This document shows, one piece after another, positions 21,490-30,641 of a stretch of 64,000 nt of DNA. The translations under genes were made by a program, and so were the position numbers. A model generated the notes under the pieces. The model saw only the letters and a program-made list of their open reading frames with translations, did no database searches and was not told the DNA's origin. This DNA is from Streptomyces populi (GTDB lineage: Bacteria > Actinomycetota > Actinomycetes > Streptomycetales > Streptomycetaceae), in assembly GCF_002911015.1 (NCBI RefSeq), contig NZ_KZ626849.1, positions 1 through 64,000 on the forward strand. The letters are read 5' to 3'. Each line of letters starts with the position of its first letter. Positions within the stretch are counted from its first letter, which is position 1.

Positions 21490-22788
21490 CTACTTCACCA
21501 CGGTCGACCAGTCCGGCGACTGGGCGGGGTCCAGGCCGCGCAGGCGCTCCAGGGTCTCGGGCTTCTGCACGTCGAGCCAGTTGGACAGCTCTTGGAAGGA
21601 CACACAGCGAACGCCCTTCTTCGTGCACACGTTCTTGATGACCTGGTCGATGGCCCTCATGTAGATGCCGCCGTTCCAGTCCTCGAAGTGGTTCCCGACG
21701 AACAGCGGTGCCCGGCTGCCGTAGTAGACGCGGTTGAAACCGGCCATGTAGGAGTTGACGGTCTGCTGCTCCCACTGCGGGTACTGGGCCGGGTCCCCCT
21801 CGGTCTCCCCCTCGGACTGGTTGTAGAGGAAGTTGAAGTCCATGGACAGGCCTTGGTACTTGCCTCCCTCGTAGGGGAGCATCTGGAGCGGGAAGTCCCA
21901 GATGCCCTCCTTCTTCTTGGGCCATATCTGGAAGTCGCCCGCGGAGCTGGCGTCGTAGCGCCAGTTGTACTTCTTGGCCGTGGCCTTCATCGCCAGGAGC
22001 AGGTTCTTCTGCCCCTCGAGGCAGGGCGCGCGCCCGCCGCTGATGGCTTTCGCGGGGTCGAAGGGCAGCGCCTGCATGTCGGTGTCGCCGGTGTTGGTCT
22101 TCCACTTCTCCATGAAGGAGAAGAACTGGTTGATCTCGCTCTCCCACTCAGCGACGCTCCAGTCCTTGCCGCCCTTGTCGCCGCAGAAGTGGCCGTTGAA
22201 GTGGGTGCCGATCTCGTTGCCCTGCTTCCACGCCTTGCCGAGCTCCTCCAGCGTGGTGCGGATGTGGTCGTCGGTGGCGTAGCTGATGGCCGCCGAGCCC
22301 GGCGAGTGCATCGGGGGTTCGTAGAGGTTCTTCTTGTCCTTGGGCAGCAGGTAGATGCCGGTCAGGAAGAACGTCATGTGGGCGTTGTACTCCTTGGCCA
22401 GCTCCCGGTAGTGCGAGAAGAGCTGGTCGTCGCCCTGGAGGGCGCCGTCCCAGGAGAAGACGACGAACTGGGGCGGTTTCTCACCGGGTTTGAGCGGTAC
22501 GGCCTTCAACTCGCCCTTCTGCGGGCCGGTGTAGGACGTGGATCCGTCGCCCAGCACATGGACCTTGCCGTCCCACGCCGGTTCCTTCTTGGCCTTGGCG
22601 GGGCCGGGCCCGTGCGCGCGGGCGGACGCGGCCGGCGTGGTGTGGTCGGTGTTGAGGGCCAGGTAGGTGGCGGCCATGGACGTGACGACGAGGAAGGCCG
22701 TCATGGCCGCGAAGCCCTGGCGCGCGTTCGCGGCGGCGGAACCGGGATCGGACTCACGGCGTCGGCGCCGGCTGTGCTTCGAGTTCAT
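21490..22788 (-). CDS. Deacetylase-like membrane-anchored protein
   Basis: A 432-aa protein with an N-terminal anchor (GFAAMTAFLVVTSMAATYLAL) after a basic cytoplasmic tip. The extracytoplasmic part is related to polysaccharide deacetylases (NodB fold). FVVFSWDGA corresponds to the motif TFDDGP, keeping the second (metal-binding) Asp but replacing the first with Trp, and GTHFNGH matches the H-x3-H metal motif. Loss of the base Asp suggests altered or no deacetylase activity. It is encoded 93 bases downstream of the class A PBP gene on the same strand, so a cell-wall role is likely. ATG at 22788 is preferred to the ATG three codons upstream, but either is possible. Confidence 0.72.
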   Translation of the reverse strand: MNSKHSRRRRRESDPGSAAANARQGFAAMTAFLVVTSMAATYLALNTDHTTPAASARAHGPGPAKAKKEPAWDGKVHVLGDGSTSYTGPQKGELKAVPLKPGEKPPQFVVFSWDGALQGDDQLFSHYRELAKEYNAHMTFFLTGIYLLPKDKKNLYEPPMHSPGSAAISYATDDHIRTTLEELGKAWKQGNEIGTHFNGHFCGDKGGKDWSVAEWESEINQFFSFMEKWKTNTGDTDMQALPFDPAKAISGGRAPCLEGQKNLLLAMKATAKKYNWRYDASSAGDFQIWPKKKEGIWDFPLQMLPYEGGKYQGLSMDFNFLYNQSEGETEGDPAQYPQWEQQTVNSYMAGFNRVYYGSRAPLFVGNHFEDWNGGIYMRAIDQVIKNVCTKKGVRCVSFQELSNWLDVQKPETLERLRGLDPAQSPDWSTVVK

Positions 22789-22881
22789 ACGGGGCACATT
22801 CTGCGAGGGGGACGGAAGGAGCTTGGCGCGGCCACCGGGTGGCCGTCGGCGGGGGCCGGGCCGGACGGCCGGCCGACGGGA

Positions 22882-24915
22882 TCAGCGGAGCGGGCTCATG
22901 GCACCGGACCAGATGCCGTACGGCACGTCGGCGACGGGTGCGCCGGCGATCCCCTTGAGCGGCAGCGGTTCGAGGCTCTTGGTCAGGTCGATACGGTAGA
23001 GGACCACCGCCGTCGACACGGAATCGTTCGAACCCACGTACCAGGCGGCCTTGTCGTCCAGTGTGGCGCCCCGCTTGCCGGCCACCTTCGCCGTGACGGG
23101 GGCCGCGCCCGGGTGGCCGGTGCGGAAGGAGTCCGAGAGCGCCTCGGTGACCTGGCGGGCCACCTCCGCGCGCATCGCGCGATGGGGTGCGGGCATGTCC
23201 AGCCGGACCTTGGAGCCGTTGCGGGTGAGGCGGTGCACCGAGTACGGCTCGTAGTGCTTTCCGTCGGCGTCGAAGGTGGCGTAGGCGCTGGCCATGCGGA
23301 TCGCGCTGGGCGTGGCCGTGCCGAGGGACATGCCCGGCACCTGCGGTCCGATGCTGGAGGAGAGCAGTCCCGACGCCTCGGCGGTCGAACGCACCTTGTC
23401 CAGGCCGGCATCCATGCCGAGCTGCATGAACGGGGTGTTCACGTTGGAGGCGAGGGCCGTGCGCAGCGTGATCCGGCCGTAGTTCTTGTTGCCCTCGTTG
23501 TGGGCGGCGACCTTCTTGCCGCTGCGGTCCCAGTAGGGGCCCTCGGGCGTGCTGACCGGGACGCCGTCGTTGCCGTCGTAGAGGGTCTCGGGGGTGACCG
23601 GGGTGGCCGCGCCCTCGCGGGTCTTGTGGACGCCGTTCTCCAGGGCGGCGGCGTAGACGAAGGGCAGGAAGGCCGAACCGGCCGGGACGGTGGTCGCGTT
23701 GGACTCGTTGTAGCCCTGCTCGCGGTGGTCGGGACCGCCGTAGACGGCGAGGATCCGGCCGTCGTCGGCGATCGAGGCGGCACCGTAGTGGGCGGCCTTC
23801 GCGTTGCCCGGGTCGGCCTTCTTCGCCGCCTTGCGGGCCTTGGTCACGGTGTCGGTGAGCGCGGCCTCGCGCTTGCGGTCGAAGGTCGTGTAGATCTGGT
23901 AGCCGCCGAGGTCGAAGTCCCGGTCGGAGATGTGCCCGGCCTTCTTGGCGTACTGGGTCGCCAGCTCGACCAGGTAGTCGCTCTGCTTTCCGGTGTCGTA
24001 GCTCCCGGTCTGCTTGATCGGCTCGGGGAACTTCGTGTACTTGGCCCGCTGGGCGGCCGAGATCTTGCCGTAGTCGACCATGCGGTCGAGGATCCAGGAC
24101 CAGCGCTCCTCGGCGCGCTTGTGGTTGGCCTTGCTCAGGGTGGGGTCGTAGAGGCCCGCGCCCTTGAGGAGCGAGGCGAGGAAGGCGCCCTCGCTGGCGT
24201 CGAGGTGACTCACGTCCTTGCCGTAGTAGGCCTGCGAGGCCCGCTGGAGGCCGTAGGTGCCGCGCCCGAACCAGCTGGTGTTGAGATAGCCCTCGAGGAT
24301 GTCGTCCTTGCTCATCCTGTTGTCGAGCTTGAGGGCAATCATGGCCTCGGTGAACTTGCGGGTCAGCGAACGGTTCTGGGTCAGGTAGACGTTCTTGACG
24401 TACTGCTGGGTGATGGTGGAGCCGCCCTGGGTGTCCCCCTGGCCGACCGTCTTCACCAGGGCGCGGGCCAGGCCCTTGGCGGAGATGCCGGGGTCGCTGT
24501 AGAAGCTCTCGTTCTCCGCCGCGAGGACCGCCGAGCGCACGTCCACGGGTATGTCCTTCAGCGGCATGTCCTGGCGCCGCACCCAGCCGGTACGGGCCAT
24601 CGGGGTGCCGTCCGACCAGAAGTAGACGTTGTCCTGCTGGGTGGCGTACGTGTTGAGGTTCTTGGGTATGTCCGTCGCCGCGTAGGCGATGACGAGCAGC
24701 GTGCCGCTCAGGCCTATGGACAGGGCCACGGCGCCGAGCCACTGCCGCCAGGAGGGGAGCCAGCGCCGCAGGCCGGTCCGTCCGGGGCGCGGGTACGCGG
24801 GTTTGAGGCGCCGGGCGAACGGCGCGAGCCGCGCGGTCAGCCGGGACAGTTTGGAGGGCTCCGCGGGCTTGCGACGGCTGCCGCGGCCGCGCTGCGGTCC
24901 GGATGCCTTAGCCAT
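22882..24915 (-). CDS. Class A PBP with degenerate transpeptidase site
   Basis: A 677-aa bifunctional-type penicillin-binding protein. A basic cytoplasmic tail and one transmembrane helix (AVALSIGLSGTLLVIAYAA, ~75) precede the GT51 glycosyltransferase domain, with AAENESFYSDPG carrying the catalytic Glu and GGSTITQQYVKNVYL the second conserved motif. The C-terminal domain has the transpeptidase fold, but its motifs are changed. S-x-x-K is SAFL in VPAGSAFLPFVYA, so the general-base Lys is Leu. S-x-N is kept (SNVNTP). K-T-G is KRG in AGKRGAT. It is probably a glycan polymerase without crosslinking activity. The likely partner is the deacetylase-like gene downstream. Confidence 0.85.
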   Translation of the reverse strand: MAKASGPQRGRGSRRKPAEPSKLSRLTARLAPFARRLKPAYPRPGRTGLRRWLPSWRQWLGAVALSIGLSGTLLVIAYAATDIPKNLNTYATQQDNVYFWSDGTPMARTGWVRRQDMPLKDIPVDVRSAVLAAENESFYSDPGISAKGLARALVKTVGQGDTQGGSTITQQYVKNVYLTQNRSLTRKFTEAMIALKLDNRMSKDDILEGYLNTSWFGRGTYGLQRASQAYYGKDVSHLDASEGAFLASLLKGAGLYDPTLSKANHKRAEERWSWILDRMVDYGKISAAQRAKYTKFPEPIKQTGSYDTGKQSDYLVELATQYAKKAGHISDRDFDLGGYQIYTTFDRKREAALTDTVTKARKAAKKADPGNAKAAHYGAASIADDGRILAVYGGPDHREQGYNESNATTVPAGSAFLPFVYAAALENGVHKTREGAATPVTPETLYDGNDGVPVSTPEGPYWDRSGKKVAAHNEGNKNYGRITLRTALASNVNTPFMQLGMDAGLDKVRSTAEASGLLSSSIGPQVPGMSLGTATPSAIRMASAYATFDADGKHYEPYSVHRLTRNGSKVRLDMPAPHRAMRAEVARQVTEALSDSFRTGHPGAAPVTAKVAGKRGATLDDKAAWYVGSNDSVSTAVVLYRIDLTKSLEPLPLKGIAGAPVADVPYGIWSGAMSPLR

Positions 24916-25284
24916 GGCGCACCCCCGCGTCCGGGCGGCCCAAGGGCAGGGGATTCAGGGCATCGGTGCGATGCCATGTCCTGGTCACGACTGCGTCTCC
25001 CTCCGCACTTCGGAATTGCGCGCGCGGGTAGTTGCAGCGGCCGCTTTCGCGGCTGCGAGCCCCCCTCCCCGACCTTGCGGCTCGTCGCGGCCCTATTAAA
25101 TTATCAGCGACCAATGCAATCCCTTCGATCAGCAACGAGACAAAAAAGTTCAGAGGTCAACGGACGCCCCTCGGCAGCCCTCTTCACCCAGCCGCCACCC
25201 CCGTCCCGGGAGCCCCGGCCCGCCACGCGCGACGAGGGCCCCGGAGCCCTCCGGACAGTGGCCCGCTCCGGCTAACCTGTGCGC

Positions 25285-25512
25285 ATGCCTCGCTACGAGT
25301 ACCGCTGCCGGACCTGCGGCGACACCTTCGAACTGAGCCGTCCCATGGCCGAGTCGGCCGCCCCCGCGGCCTGCCCCGCCGGGCACGACGACACCGTCAA
25401 ACTGCTGTCGGCGGTCGCCGTCGCCAGGGGTGGTTCGGCGTCCGCGCCGACGCCCGCGCCGCGTTCGAGCGGCGGCGGAGGCGGGTGCTGCGGCGGCGGC
25501 TGCTGCGGCTGA
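25285..25512 (+). CDS. FmdB/Zinc-ribbon regulatory-type protein
   Basis: A 75-aa FmdB-family protein. It opens MPRYEYRCRTCGDTFELSRP, the family's N-terminal zinc ribbon with CRTC, and has a second half-site near ACPAGHD (one Cys plus His). The C-terminus is GGGGGCCGGGCCG, a Cys-rich tail seen in many actinobacterial members. Members were first linked to regulation of amide metabolism, but most are of unknown function. It reads away from the PBP operon; the ATG is two codons into the open frame and matches the family start. Confidence 0.88.
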   Translation: MPRYEYRCRTCGDTFELSRPMAESAAPAACPAGHDDTVKLLSAVAVARGGSASAPTPAPRSSGGGGGCCGGGCCG

Positions 25513-25909
25513 CCGCGGGGATTTCTTACCGACTCTTCAGCTTCGTCCGGATCGGACCCGGCGTGTCGTGACGAAACGGCCCCGGCCGCCCTCAATTGGG
25601 CCCTACCGGGACCGAGTTCCGCACATGTTCCACCATGTGCCGAACCGGGCACACATCGCGGACGGAATCCCCACGGAATCCCGAATCACCGGGAAAGGAG
25701 CGGAGTTCGGCACGTCGGCCCGCGCTCCGAACGCCGTTCGGCATCCCGGCCGGACGGTTCGGGCCGGGGTTCCGGAAACGGAACCGTCCCGGGCCGGGCT
25801 CCTCGGCGGCCGGACGGTCCGTGCCGGGTGTGTCCAGGGATGCTTCATCCCTGGACACATCCGGCACGACGGCCACGGGAACGAACCGGACCCGGGTTCC
25901 GGAGGTCCC
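25513..25909. other. Convergent intergenic region with strong hairpins
   Basis: About 400 bases between convergent FmdB and HAD genes. There is no gene. It contains several inverted repeats, including cacatgttccaccatgtgc near 25622 and the very long stem at 25821-25867, and blocks of repeated ccggccggacggt-type sequence at 25749 and 25809. Confidence 0.55.
25821..25867. terminator. 22-bp stem bidirectional terminator
   Basis: gtgccgggtgtgtccaggga-tg and catccctggacaca-t-ccggcac pair over 22 positions (one G-T on the RNA) with a 3-base loop (ctt). It lies between converging genes and is symmetrical, so it can end both. The exceptional stem length is noted in the findings. Confidence 0.8.
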
Positions 25910-26737
25910 TCAGACCTGTCCCCGGCCGCCCCCGGCGCTCACGAACTCCCGCAGGATCCGCTCCCCCGCCAGGACACCCCGCTCCGGGAGGGCGGTGATC
26001 GCCGGCGCCGTCCAGTCGGCCTCGGCGAGTTCACCGTGGCCCGGACGCCAGCCGCGGTCCGCCGCGAGCAGCAGGTCGGCGTCGAGCAGCGAGTCCCCCG
26101 CGGCGAGGGTGAGGACGGCTCCGGTGCGGCGGGCGACCTCGCGCACGGCCGCGCTCTTGGTGAGCGGCTTCGGCACGGCGTAGATCTTGCGGCCCTGCAA
26201 CGAGACCGTCCAGCCACGGTTCTCCGCCCACACGGCCAGGCTCTTGACCCACTCCTCGGGGAGCAGCTCCCGCTCCACGACCAGATAGACGAACAGGTCC
26301 TCGGCGACGCGGTGCTTGCGCACCCAGAGCGGGTCCGCGGTCGCCTCCAGGTGCTCGCGCACCTCCTCGAGCGGCGCGCACTCGGAGGCGAGCCGCTCCT
26401 TGACGTGCGCGTGCCAGTCGAGGTCGGAGACCCCGTCGACGAGCAGGTGTCCGCCGTTGGCGCAGATCGCGTACTCGGGGGCGGGGCCGGGCAGGTTGAT
26501 GCGCTGGTACTGCTTGCGGGTGCGGGTCGTGGTGGGCACGAAGTGCGCGATGTCACCGAGTTCGGTGAGCAGCGCGGCGGCCGTCTCCGTCATGTAGGAG
26601 AGGGGTTTGTTCTCGTGCACCTCGACGCACAGCAGCCGGGGCGCGCGGGCGTCCGGCATGGTGAGGGCGAGGGCGGCGGAGGAGTAGATGAGCGTGCGGT
26701 CGAGGTCGCTGGCGACGAGTGCCTTGGGCAGGGACAT
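25910..26737 (-). CDS. HAD-family phosphatase of the ter cluster
   Basis: A 275-aa HAD-superfamily hydrolase. Motif I is ASDLDRTLIY, with the nucleophilic and acid Asp. A Thr motif occurs in HFVPTTTRTRKQY, and motif IV is TLAAGDSLLDADLLL with G-D and D for Mg binding, giving a Cof/SPP-like organisation. The start ATG overlaps the stop of the upstream PRTase gene (TGATG), so the two are translationally coupled. In ter-dependent stress clusters a HAD phosphatase is thought to act with PRTases on a nucleoside-like metabolite; the substrate here is not known. Confidence 0.87.
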   Translation of the reverse strand: MSLPKALVASDLDRTLIYSSAALALTMPDARAPRLLCVEVHENKPLSYMTETAAALLTELGDIAHFVPTTTRTRKQYQRINLPGPAPEYAICANGGHLLVDGVSDLDWHAHVKERLASECAPLEEVREHLEATADPLWVRKHRVAEDLFVYLVVERELLPEEWVKSLAVWAENRGWTVSLQGRKIYAVPKPLTKSAAVREVARRTGAVLTLAAGDSLLDADLLLAADRGWRPGHGELAEADWTAPAITALPERGVLAGERILREFVSAGGGRGQV

Positions 26738-29247
26738 CAGAGCGTCACCGCCTTGCCGTCGGCACCGGTCGCGCCGCGCGTGTACTTCGGATGGATCAAC
26801 CCGACGCAGGTGTACGGGAGTTCCCCGACCTCCTCGACGGGCACCCCGCGCTGTCCGGCGAGCAGCCTGACGTGGTCGAGGTCGGCGCCCGCTCCGGCGC
26901 GCGCGAGGATCTTCCAGGGGACCCGGCGCAGCAGCACCCGGGTGGTCTCGCCGACGCCCGGCTTGACGAGGTTCACGTCGTGGATGCCGTACTCCTCGCT
27001 GATGCGCTCGACCGCCGCCCAGCCCTCCCAGGTGGGTTCGCGGTCCGCGGCGAGGAGTTCCTTCGCCCGGTCGCGGGCCGCTTCGGCGACGTCGGTGAAG
27101 TGGGCGGAGACGGCGTCCAGGAACTCGACGGAGACGTCGGAACCGGCGAGCTCGCGGTAGAACTTCGCGCCGTGGAAGTCGTGTTCGCCGACCAGGTCGG
27201 AGCGCAGGACCGTACGCGAGATCAGCCCGGAGACGGTCGAGTTGAGGCAGGCGGAGGGGATGAGGAAGTCCTCGCGGGTGCCGTAGGTGCGCACGCACGA
27301 GCCCGGGTCGGCGAGCACCGCTATCTCCGGGTCGAAGCCGGTGATGCCCTCGGCCTCCTCGAACTCCTGGATGGCGTCGGCGAGTTCCCGGGTGATGGCG
27401 CCCTTGCCGGTCCAGCCGTCGACGAAGACGACGTCGGCCGGGTCGTGGTGGGCGGCGAGCCAGCGCAGCGCGTTGGCGTCGATGCCCCGGCCGCGGACGA
27501 TGGAGACGGCGTAGTGCGGCAGGTCGAGGCCGTGCTGGTGCCGGGCCCAGCGGCGCATCAGGATCCCGACGGGGGTGCCGGCGCGGGCCAGGGAGACCAG
27601 GACGGGACGCGGGGACCGGTCGGCGAGCACGAGTTCGGTCACGGCGCCGACGGCCTCGGCGATCCGGGCGGCGGAGGCGGTGAGGGCCGCGTGGAAGAGC
27701 TCCTGGTACGCGGCGCTCGGCTGGTACTCGACCGGCAGCGACTCGGCGTAGTGGGCGCCGCCGCTCTGGATGGCCTCCTCGCGCTCCTCGGTCGGCGCCT
27801 CCAGCGTCACGTCCGACAGGTCCTGCAGCAGCCAGCCGACCTCGTCGGGGGCGTACGAGGAGAAGGCGGGGCCGCGGAGGGGCTCGGGCAGCATGAAGGG
27901 CCTTTCGGTGGACGGCCGTACGGGGACGTGACTGGGGACGACGGCGAGCAGGACGTGCGGGACGTGCGCCGCCAACTGTGCCAACAGACCGTCGGGAGCG
28001 TGCAGCTCGGGGGTGTCGGCGGTGGAGTCGACGACCGCCACGACCGCGTCGAAGCCGGCGCCCGCGACGTTGTAGGCGTAGCGCTCGCCGGGGCCGTCGT
28101 CCGGGTCGTCGTGGGCGGGGAAGGCGATGCGGCTGCGGATGGCGTAGCCGGGGTCGTCCAGGGCGAGCACCGGGGACCGGGTCGTGGTGGAGAAGCGCAC
28201 CTCGGCGGGGACCGTCCGCTCCAGCTCGTGGGCCAGTCGCAGCGGCGCGTACATCAGTTCCTCGAAGCCGAGGACCAGGACGCGGCGGGCGTCGTCCGGC
28301 AGGGCGTCGGCGAGGCGCCCCGCCATGCCGGGCAGGGCCGCCTCCAGGCGTATTCGGTGTCCGGGGGTGAACCCGTGCCGTCCGCCGTCGGGGAGGCCGT
28401 GCGGCCAGCCGAGGCCGACGCGCACGGCCCGGCCGGCGCTTCCGGGGGCGGGGGCGGCGGGCGTCGCCGCCTCGTGCCGGGCGACCAGGGCCGTCCCCTT
28501 CGCCAGGACGTCCTCGGGCAGGCGCACCGTTCCCGACGCGGCCGCCACCAGGTCCACGCGGGCGCCGATGTCCCCGGCGAACTTCTCGAAGCGCGCGTGG
28601 TCGGCCGGTGAGCGCATGTCGACCAGGGCCACGACGACGTACCGCTCGCGCGGGTAGCGCCGGTGCAGGTCGCTGATGGTGTTGAGGACGGTGTTGCCGG
28701 TGGAGAACTCGTCGTCGACGAGGACCAGCGGGCCGGAGCCGGCGAGCAGGCCCGGGTCCTCGGGAAGGAGGAGGTGCGAGGTGGCGTGCGAGTGGGACTC
28801 CTCGAAGCCGCCCGCCTGCCGGACCCCGGTGACCGGGCGGCGGGTGGAGTGGAGGTACGGGGCGACACCCACTCCGTCCGCGACCGAGTGGCCGAGCCCG
28901 GTGGCCGTCTCGGCGTACCCGAGGACCACGGCCGCGCGGGCCTCCTCGGTGCCCAGCAGCTCGCGCACCCGGCGGCCGAGCTCGACGCCGTACCCGTGGA
29001 CGACGGCCGGCGACTGCGGCACGTGCTTGCCCAGCACGTTCGAGACGAGCAGATGGGCACGCTTGGGGTTGCGCCGCAGCGCGAGCCCCAGCAGGCCGCT
29101 CAGCTCCTCGTCGCCGACGAGCTCGACACCGAGCCGCTCGGCGACCCAGGTCCCGGTCCACACCGCGTCCCGCGCGTGGTCCGGGCCGGTCGCGCCGTCC
29201 GGGTCGTTGCCGCCGGGGTGGTTCGGGTCATGCGCTGGGGTGTTCAT
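26737..29247 (-). CDS. PRTase-TRSP-PRTase-PELOTA fusion protein
   Basis: An 836-aa multidomain protein. The N-terminal phosphoribosyltransferase-like domain has the PRPP loop PLVLVDDEFSTGNTVLNTI near 175. A TRSP-type domain follows (~280-400). A second PRTase-like domain of the StiP type has DVVFVDGWTGKGAITREL near 575. A PELOTA-like RNA-binding domain ends the protein (LDHVRLLAGQRGVP ... YTCVGLIHP). This architecture is recognised from ter-associated biosynthetic operons predicted to make a nucleoside-like compound. It is encoded 44 bases downstream of the C-C bond lyase gene and coupled to the HAD gene, so the three form an operon. No biochemical function is proven for the family. Confidence 0.85.
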   Translation of the reverse strand: MNTPAHDPNHPGGNDPDGATGPDHARDAVWTGTWVAERLGVELVGDEELSGLLGLALRRNPKRAHLLVSNVLGKHVPQSPAVVHGYGVELGRRVRELLGTEEARAAVVLGYAETATGLGHSVADGVGVAPYLHSTRRPVTGVRQAGGFEESHSHATSHLLLPEDPGLLAGSGPLVLVDDEFSTGNTVLNTISDLHRRYPRERYVVVALVDMRSPADHARFEKFAGDIGARVDLVAAASGTVRLPEDVLAKGTALVARHEAATPAAPAPGSAGRAVRVGLGWPHGLPDGGRHGFTPGHRIRLEAALPGMAGRLADALPDDARRVLVLGFEELMYAPLRLAHELERTVPAEVRFSTTTRSPVLALDDPGYAIRSRIAFPAHDDPDDGPGERYAYNVAGAGFDAVVAVVDSTADTPELHAPDGLLAQLAAHVPHVLLAVVPSHVPVRPSTERPFMLPEPLRGPAFSSYAPDEVGWLLQDLSDVTLEAPTEEREEAIQSGGAHYAESLPVEYQPSAAYQELFHAALTASAARIAEAVGAVTELVLADRSPRPVLVSLARAGTPVGILMRRWARHQHGLDLPHYAVSIVRGRGIDANALRWLAAHHDPADVVFVDGWTGKGAITRELADAIQEFEEAEGITGFDPEIAVLADPGSCVRTYGTREDFLIPSACLNSTVSGLISRTVLRSDLVGEHDFHGAKFYRELAGSDVSVEFLDAVSAHFTDVAEAARDRAKELLAADREPTWEGWAAVERISEEYGIHDVNLVKPGVGETTRVLLRRVPWKILARAGAGADLDHVRLLAGQRGVPVEEVGELPYTCVGLIHPKYTRGATGADGKAVTL

Positions 29248-29291
29248 CTGTTCCTTGCTGTCGGGGTTGCGCGTCGTCCGGACGGGCCGGC

Positions 29292-30461
29292 TCACGCCGG
29301 GAGTCCGGCGGTGAGCAGCTCGACGAAGCCGATGTCCTCGCGGGCGACCCCGAAGACCTCGGCGCGCAGCAGGGTGCGCTCGGCCCAGGCGCGATGCGGC
29401 TTCACCTCGTTCATTTTGTTCGTGTACGCCGACCTCAGTACACCCCCGCCGCCGCGTTCCGGCCTGAGGATGTCCTGGGCGTCGCTGAACTCCTCGTGGC
29501 TGACCACGGACAGCGCGTGCACGGGCGGCACGTGCGAGGGGTGGATGCAGGTCTTGCCCATCAGGCCGTTGGCCTGGTCGAGGGCTATCTCGCGCAGCAG
29601 CCCGTCCATGGCGTGTTCGAGCAGCTTCTCGCGCAGTTCCTCCGCCTGTCCCTCCAGGAAGGGGCTGCGGCGCAGCTGCGGCTTGAACATGCGTTCCGGG
29701 ACGCGGAAGTACTCCCACACGGGCCCGGTGACGGTGAAGCCGGTGCCGTCGGCGCGCCCCAGCATGTTGACCACGTCGGCGATCACGGAGGCGACCACCT
29801 GGACGTCGTACGCGGTCATGTCGGGGGCGCGGCGCAGCCCGTACGAGGAGCAGAAGTCCGTCACCCCGAGGCGCAGCGCGAGCACCCGGTCGCGGTACTT
29901 GTCGACGGCGCGGGAGATGCCCTCCAGGGTCTCCACCCGCGATTCGCGGTAGAGCAGTTCGGGCGACTCCAGGACGGGCATGGCGAAGAGCCGTCTGCCG
30001 CTCTCCGCCTCGGCGGCGGTGAGGGCCTCCAGGAAGGGCGTGCCGCGTTCCTCGGTGAACTTCGGCATCACGAATCCGGACAGCAGCCGGACGGCGGGGC
30101 CGAGGCGCCGCACGAGGTCGGGGATCTGCTCCGGGAAGCGGACCCGTACGAACAGCAGGGGTGTCTCGCCGGTGTCCGGGCGGGTCGCGAGGTCGGTGAA
30201 CTGGCGGACCAGGTTCTCCTCCGCGCCCACGACCTCGGAGTCGTCGATCGAGTCCTCCAGGCACAGCACCATCGAGACGACGCCGCGTGCGGCCTGCTTG
30301 ACGATGTCGTCGGCGAGCGTCGGCCGGGTCGCCGGGCTGTACAGCGTCGCGCCGAGGGCGGCGGCGAGCACCCTGGCCGGGGAGTCGGACGTGAAGGCTC
30401 CGGGTTCCTGGTGGAAGAGACGCTGCCGCTCCTCCGGGGTGACATGACTGAAATGACGCAT
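29292..30461 (-). CDS. HpcH/citrate-lyase-like C-C bond lyase
   Basis: A 389-aa TIM-barrel protein related to HpcH/HpaI aldolases and citrate lyase beta subunits. VSMVLCLEDSIDDSEV carries the conserved acidic pair for metal binding, LLFVRVRF supplies the substrate-anchoring Arg, and LSGFVMPKFTEE, MPVLESPELL and GKTCIHPSHV give the following strands. This is the ter-cluster C-C bond lyase subtype. It is the first gene of the minus-strand operon lyase-PRTase-HAD. The ATG at 30461 follows a gggggag Shine-Dalgarno. It probably shares a divergent promoter region with the TerD-domain gene at 30642. Confidence 0.87.
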   Translation of the reverse strand: MRHFSHVTPEERQRLFHQEPGAFTSDSPARVLAAALGATLYSPATRPTLADDIVKQAARGVVSMVLCLEDSIDDSEVVGAEENLVRQFTDLATRPDTGETPLLFVRVRFPEQIPDLVRRLGPAVRLLSGFVMPKFTEERGTPFLEALTAAEAESGRRLFAMPVLESPELLYRESRVETLEGISRAVDKYRDRVLALRLGVTDFCSSYGLRRAPDMTAYDVQVVASVIADVVNMLGRADGTGFTVTGPVWEYFRVPERMFKPQLRRSPFLEGQAEELREKLLEHAMDGLLREIALDQANGLMGKTCIHPSHVPPVHALSVVSHEEFSDAQDILRPERGGGGVLRSAYTNKMNEVKPHRAWAERTLLRAEVFGVAREDIGFVELLTAGLPA

Positions 30462-30641
30462 GGGACTCCCCCGCGGCGGCTAGATGGCCGAATCTGATGT
30501 GGCCGGTAATAGTACGTACGGTTCCGTGTCAGGGATTCCCACCCCGCGTGAAGTTCGCGTAACTCCGCGGTGTCCATCACCGGCCGGTTCCGGAACGACC
30601 CCACATTGTCGTGACCAGGACCGACAAGGCAGGATGACCGC

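Noticed and set aside
21592..25275. 1227-aa plus-strand frame across the deacetylase-like and PBP genes
   Set aside because: Antisense shadow: its composition is Val/Leu/Gly/Arg with no domain, and both genes on the other strand have complete motifs.
25749..25830. Repeated ccggccggacggt blocks considered as a small RNA gene
   Set aside because: They are short and GC-driven, with no promoter seen; only the long stem at 25821 is well supported.
25910..29161. 1083-aa minus-strand frame joining the HAD protein to an upstream extension
   Set aside because: Only the last 275 residues are the HAD protein. The remainder is a shifted reading of the PRTase fusion gene and is Arg/Pro-rich.
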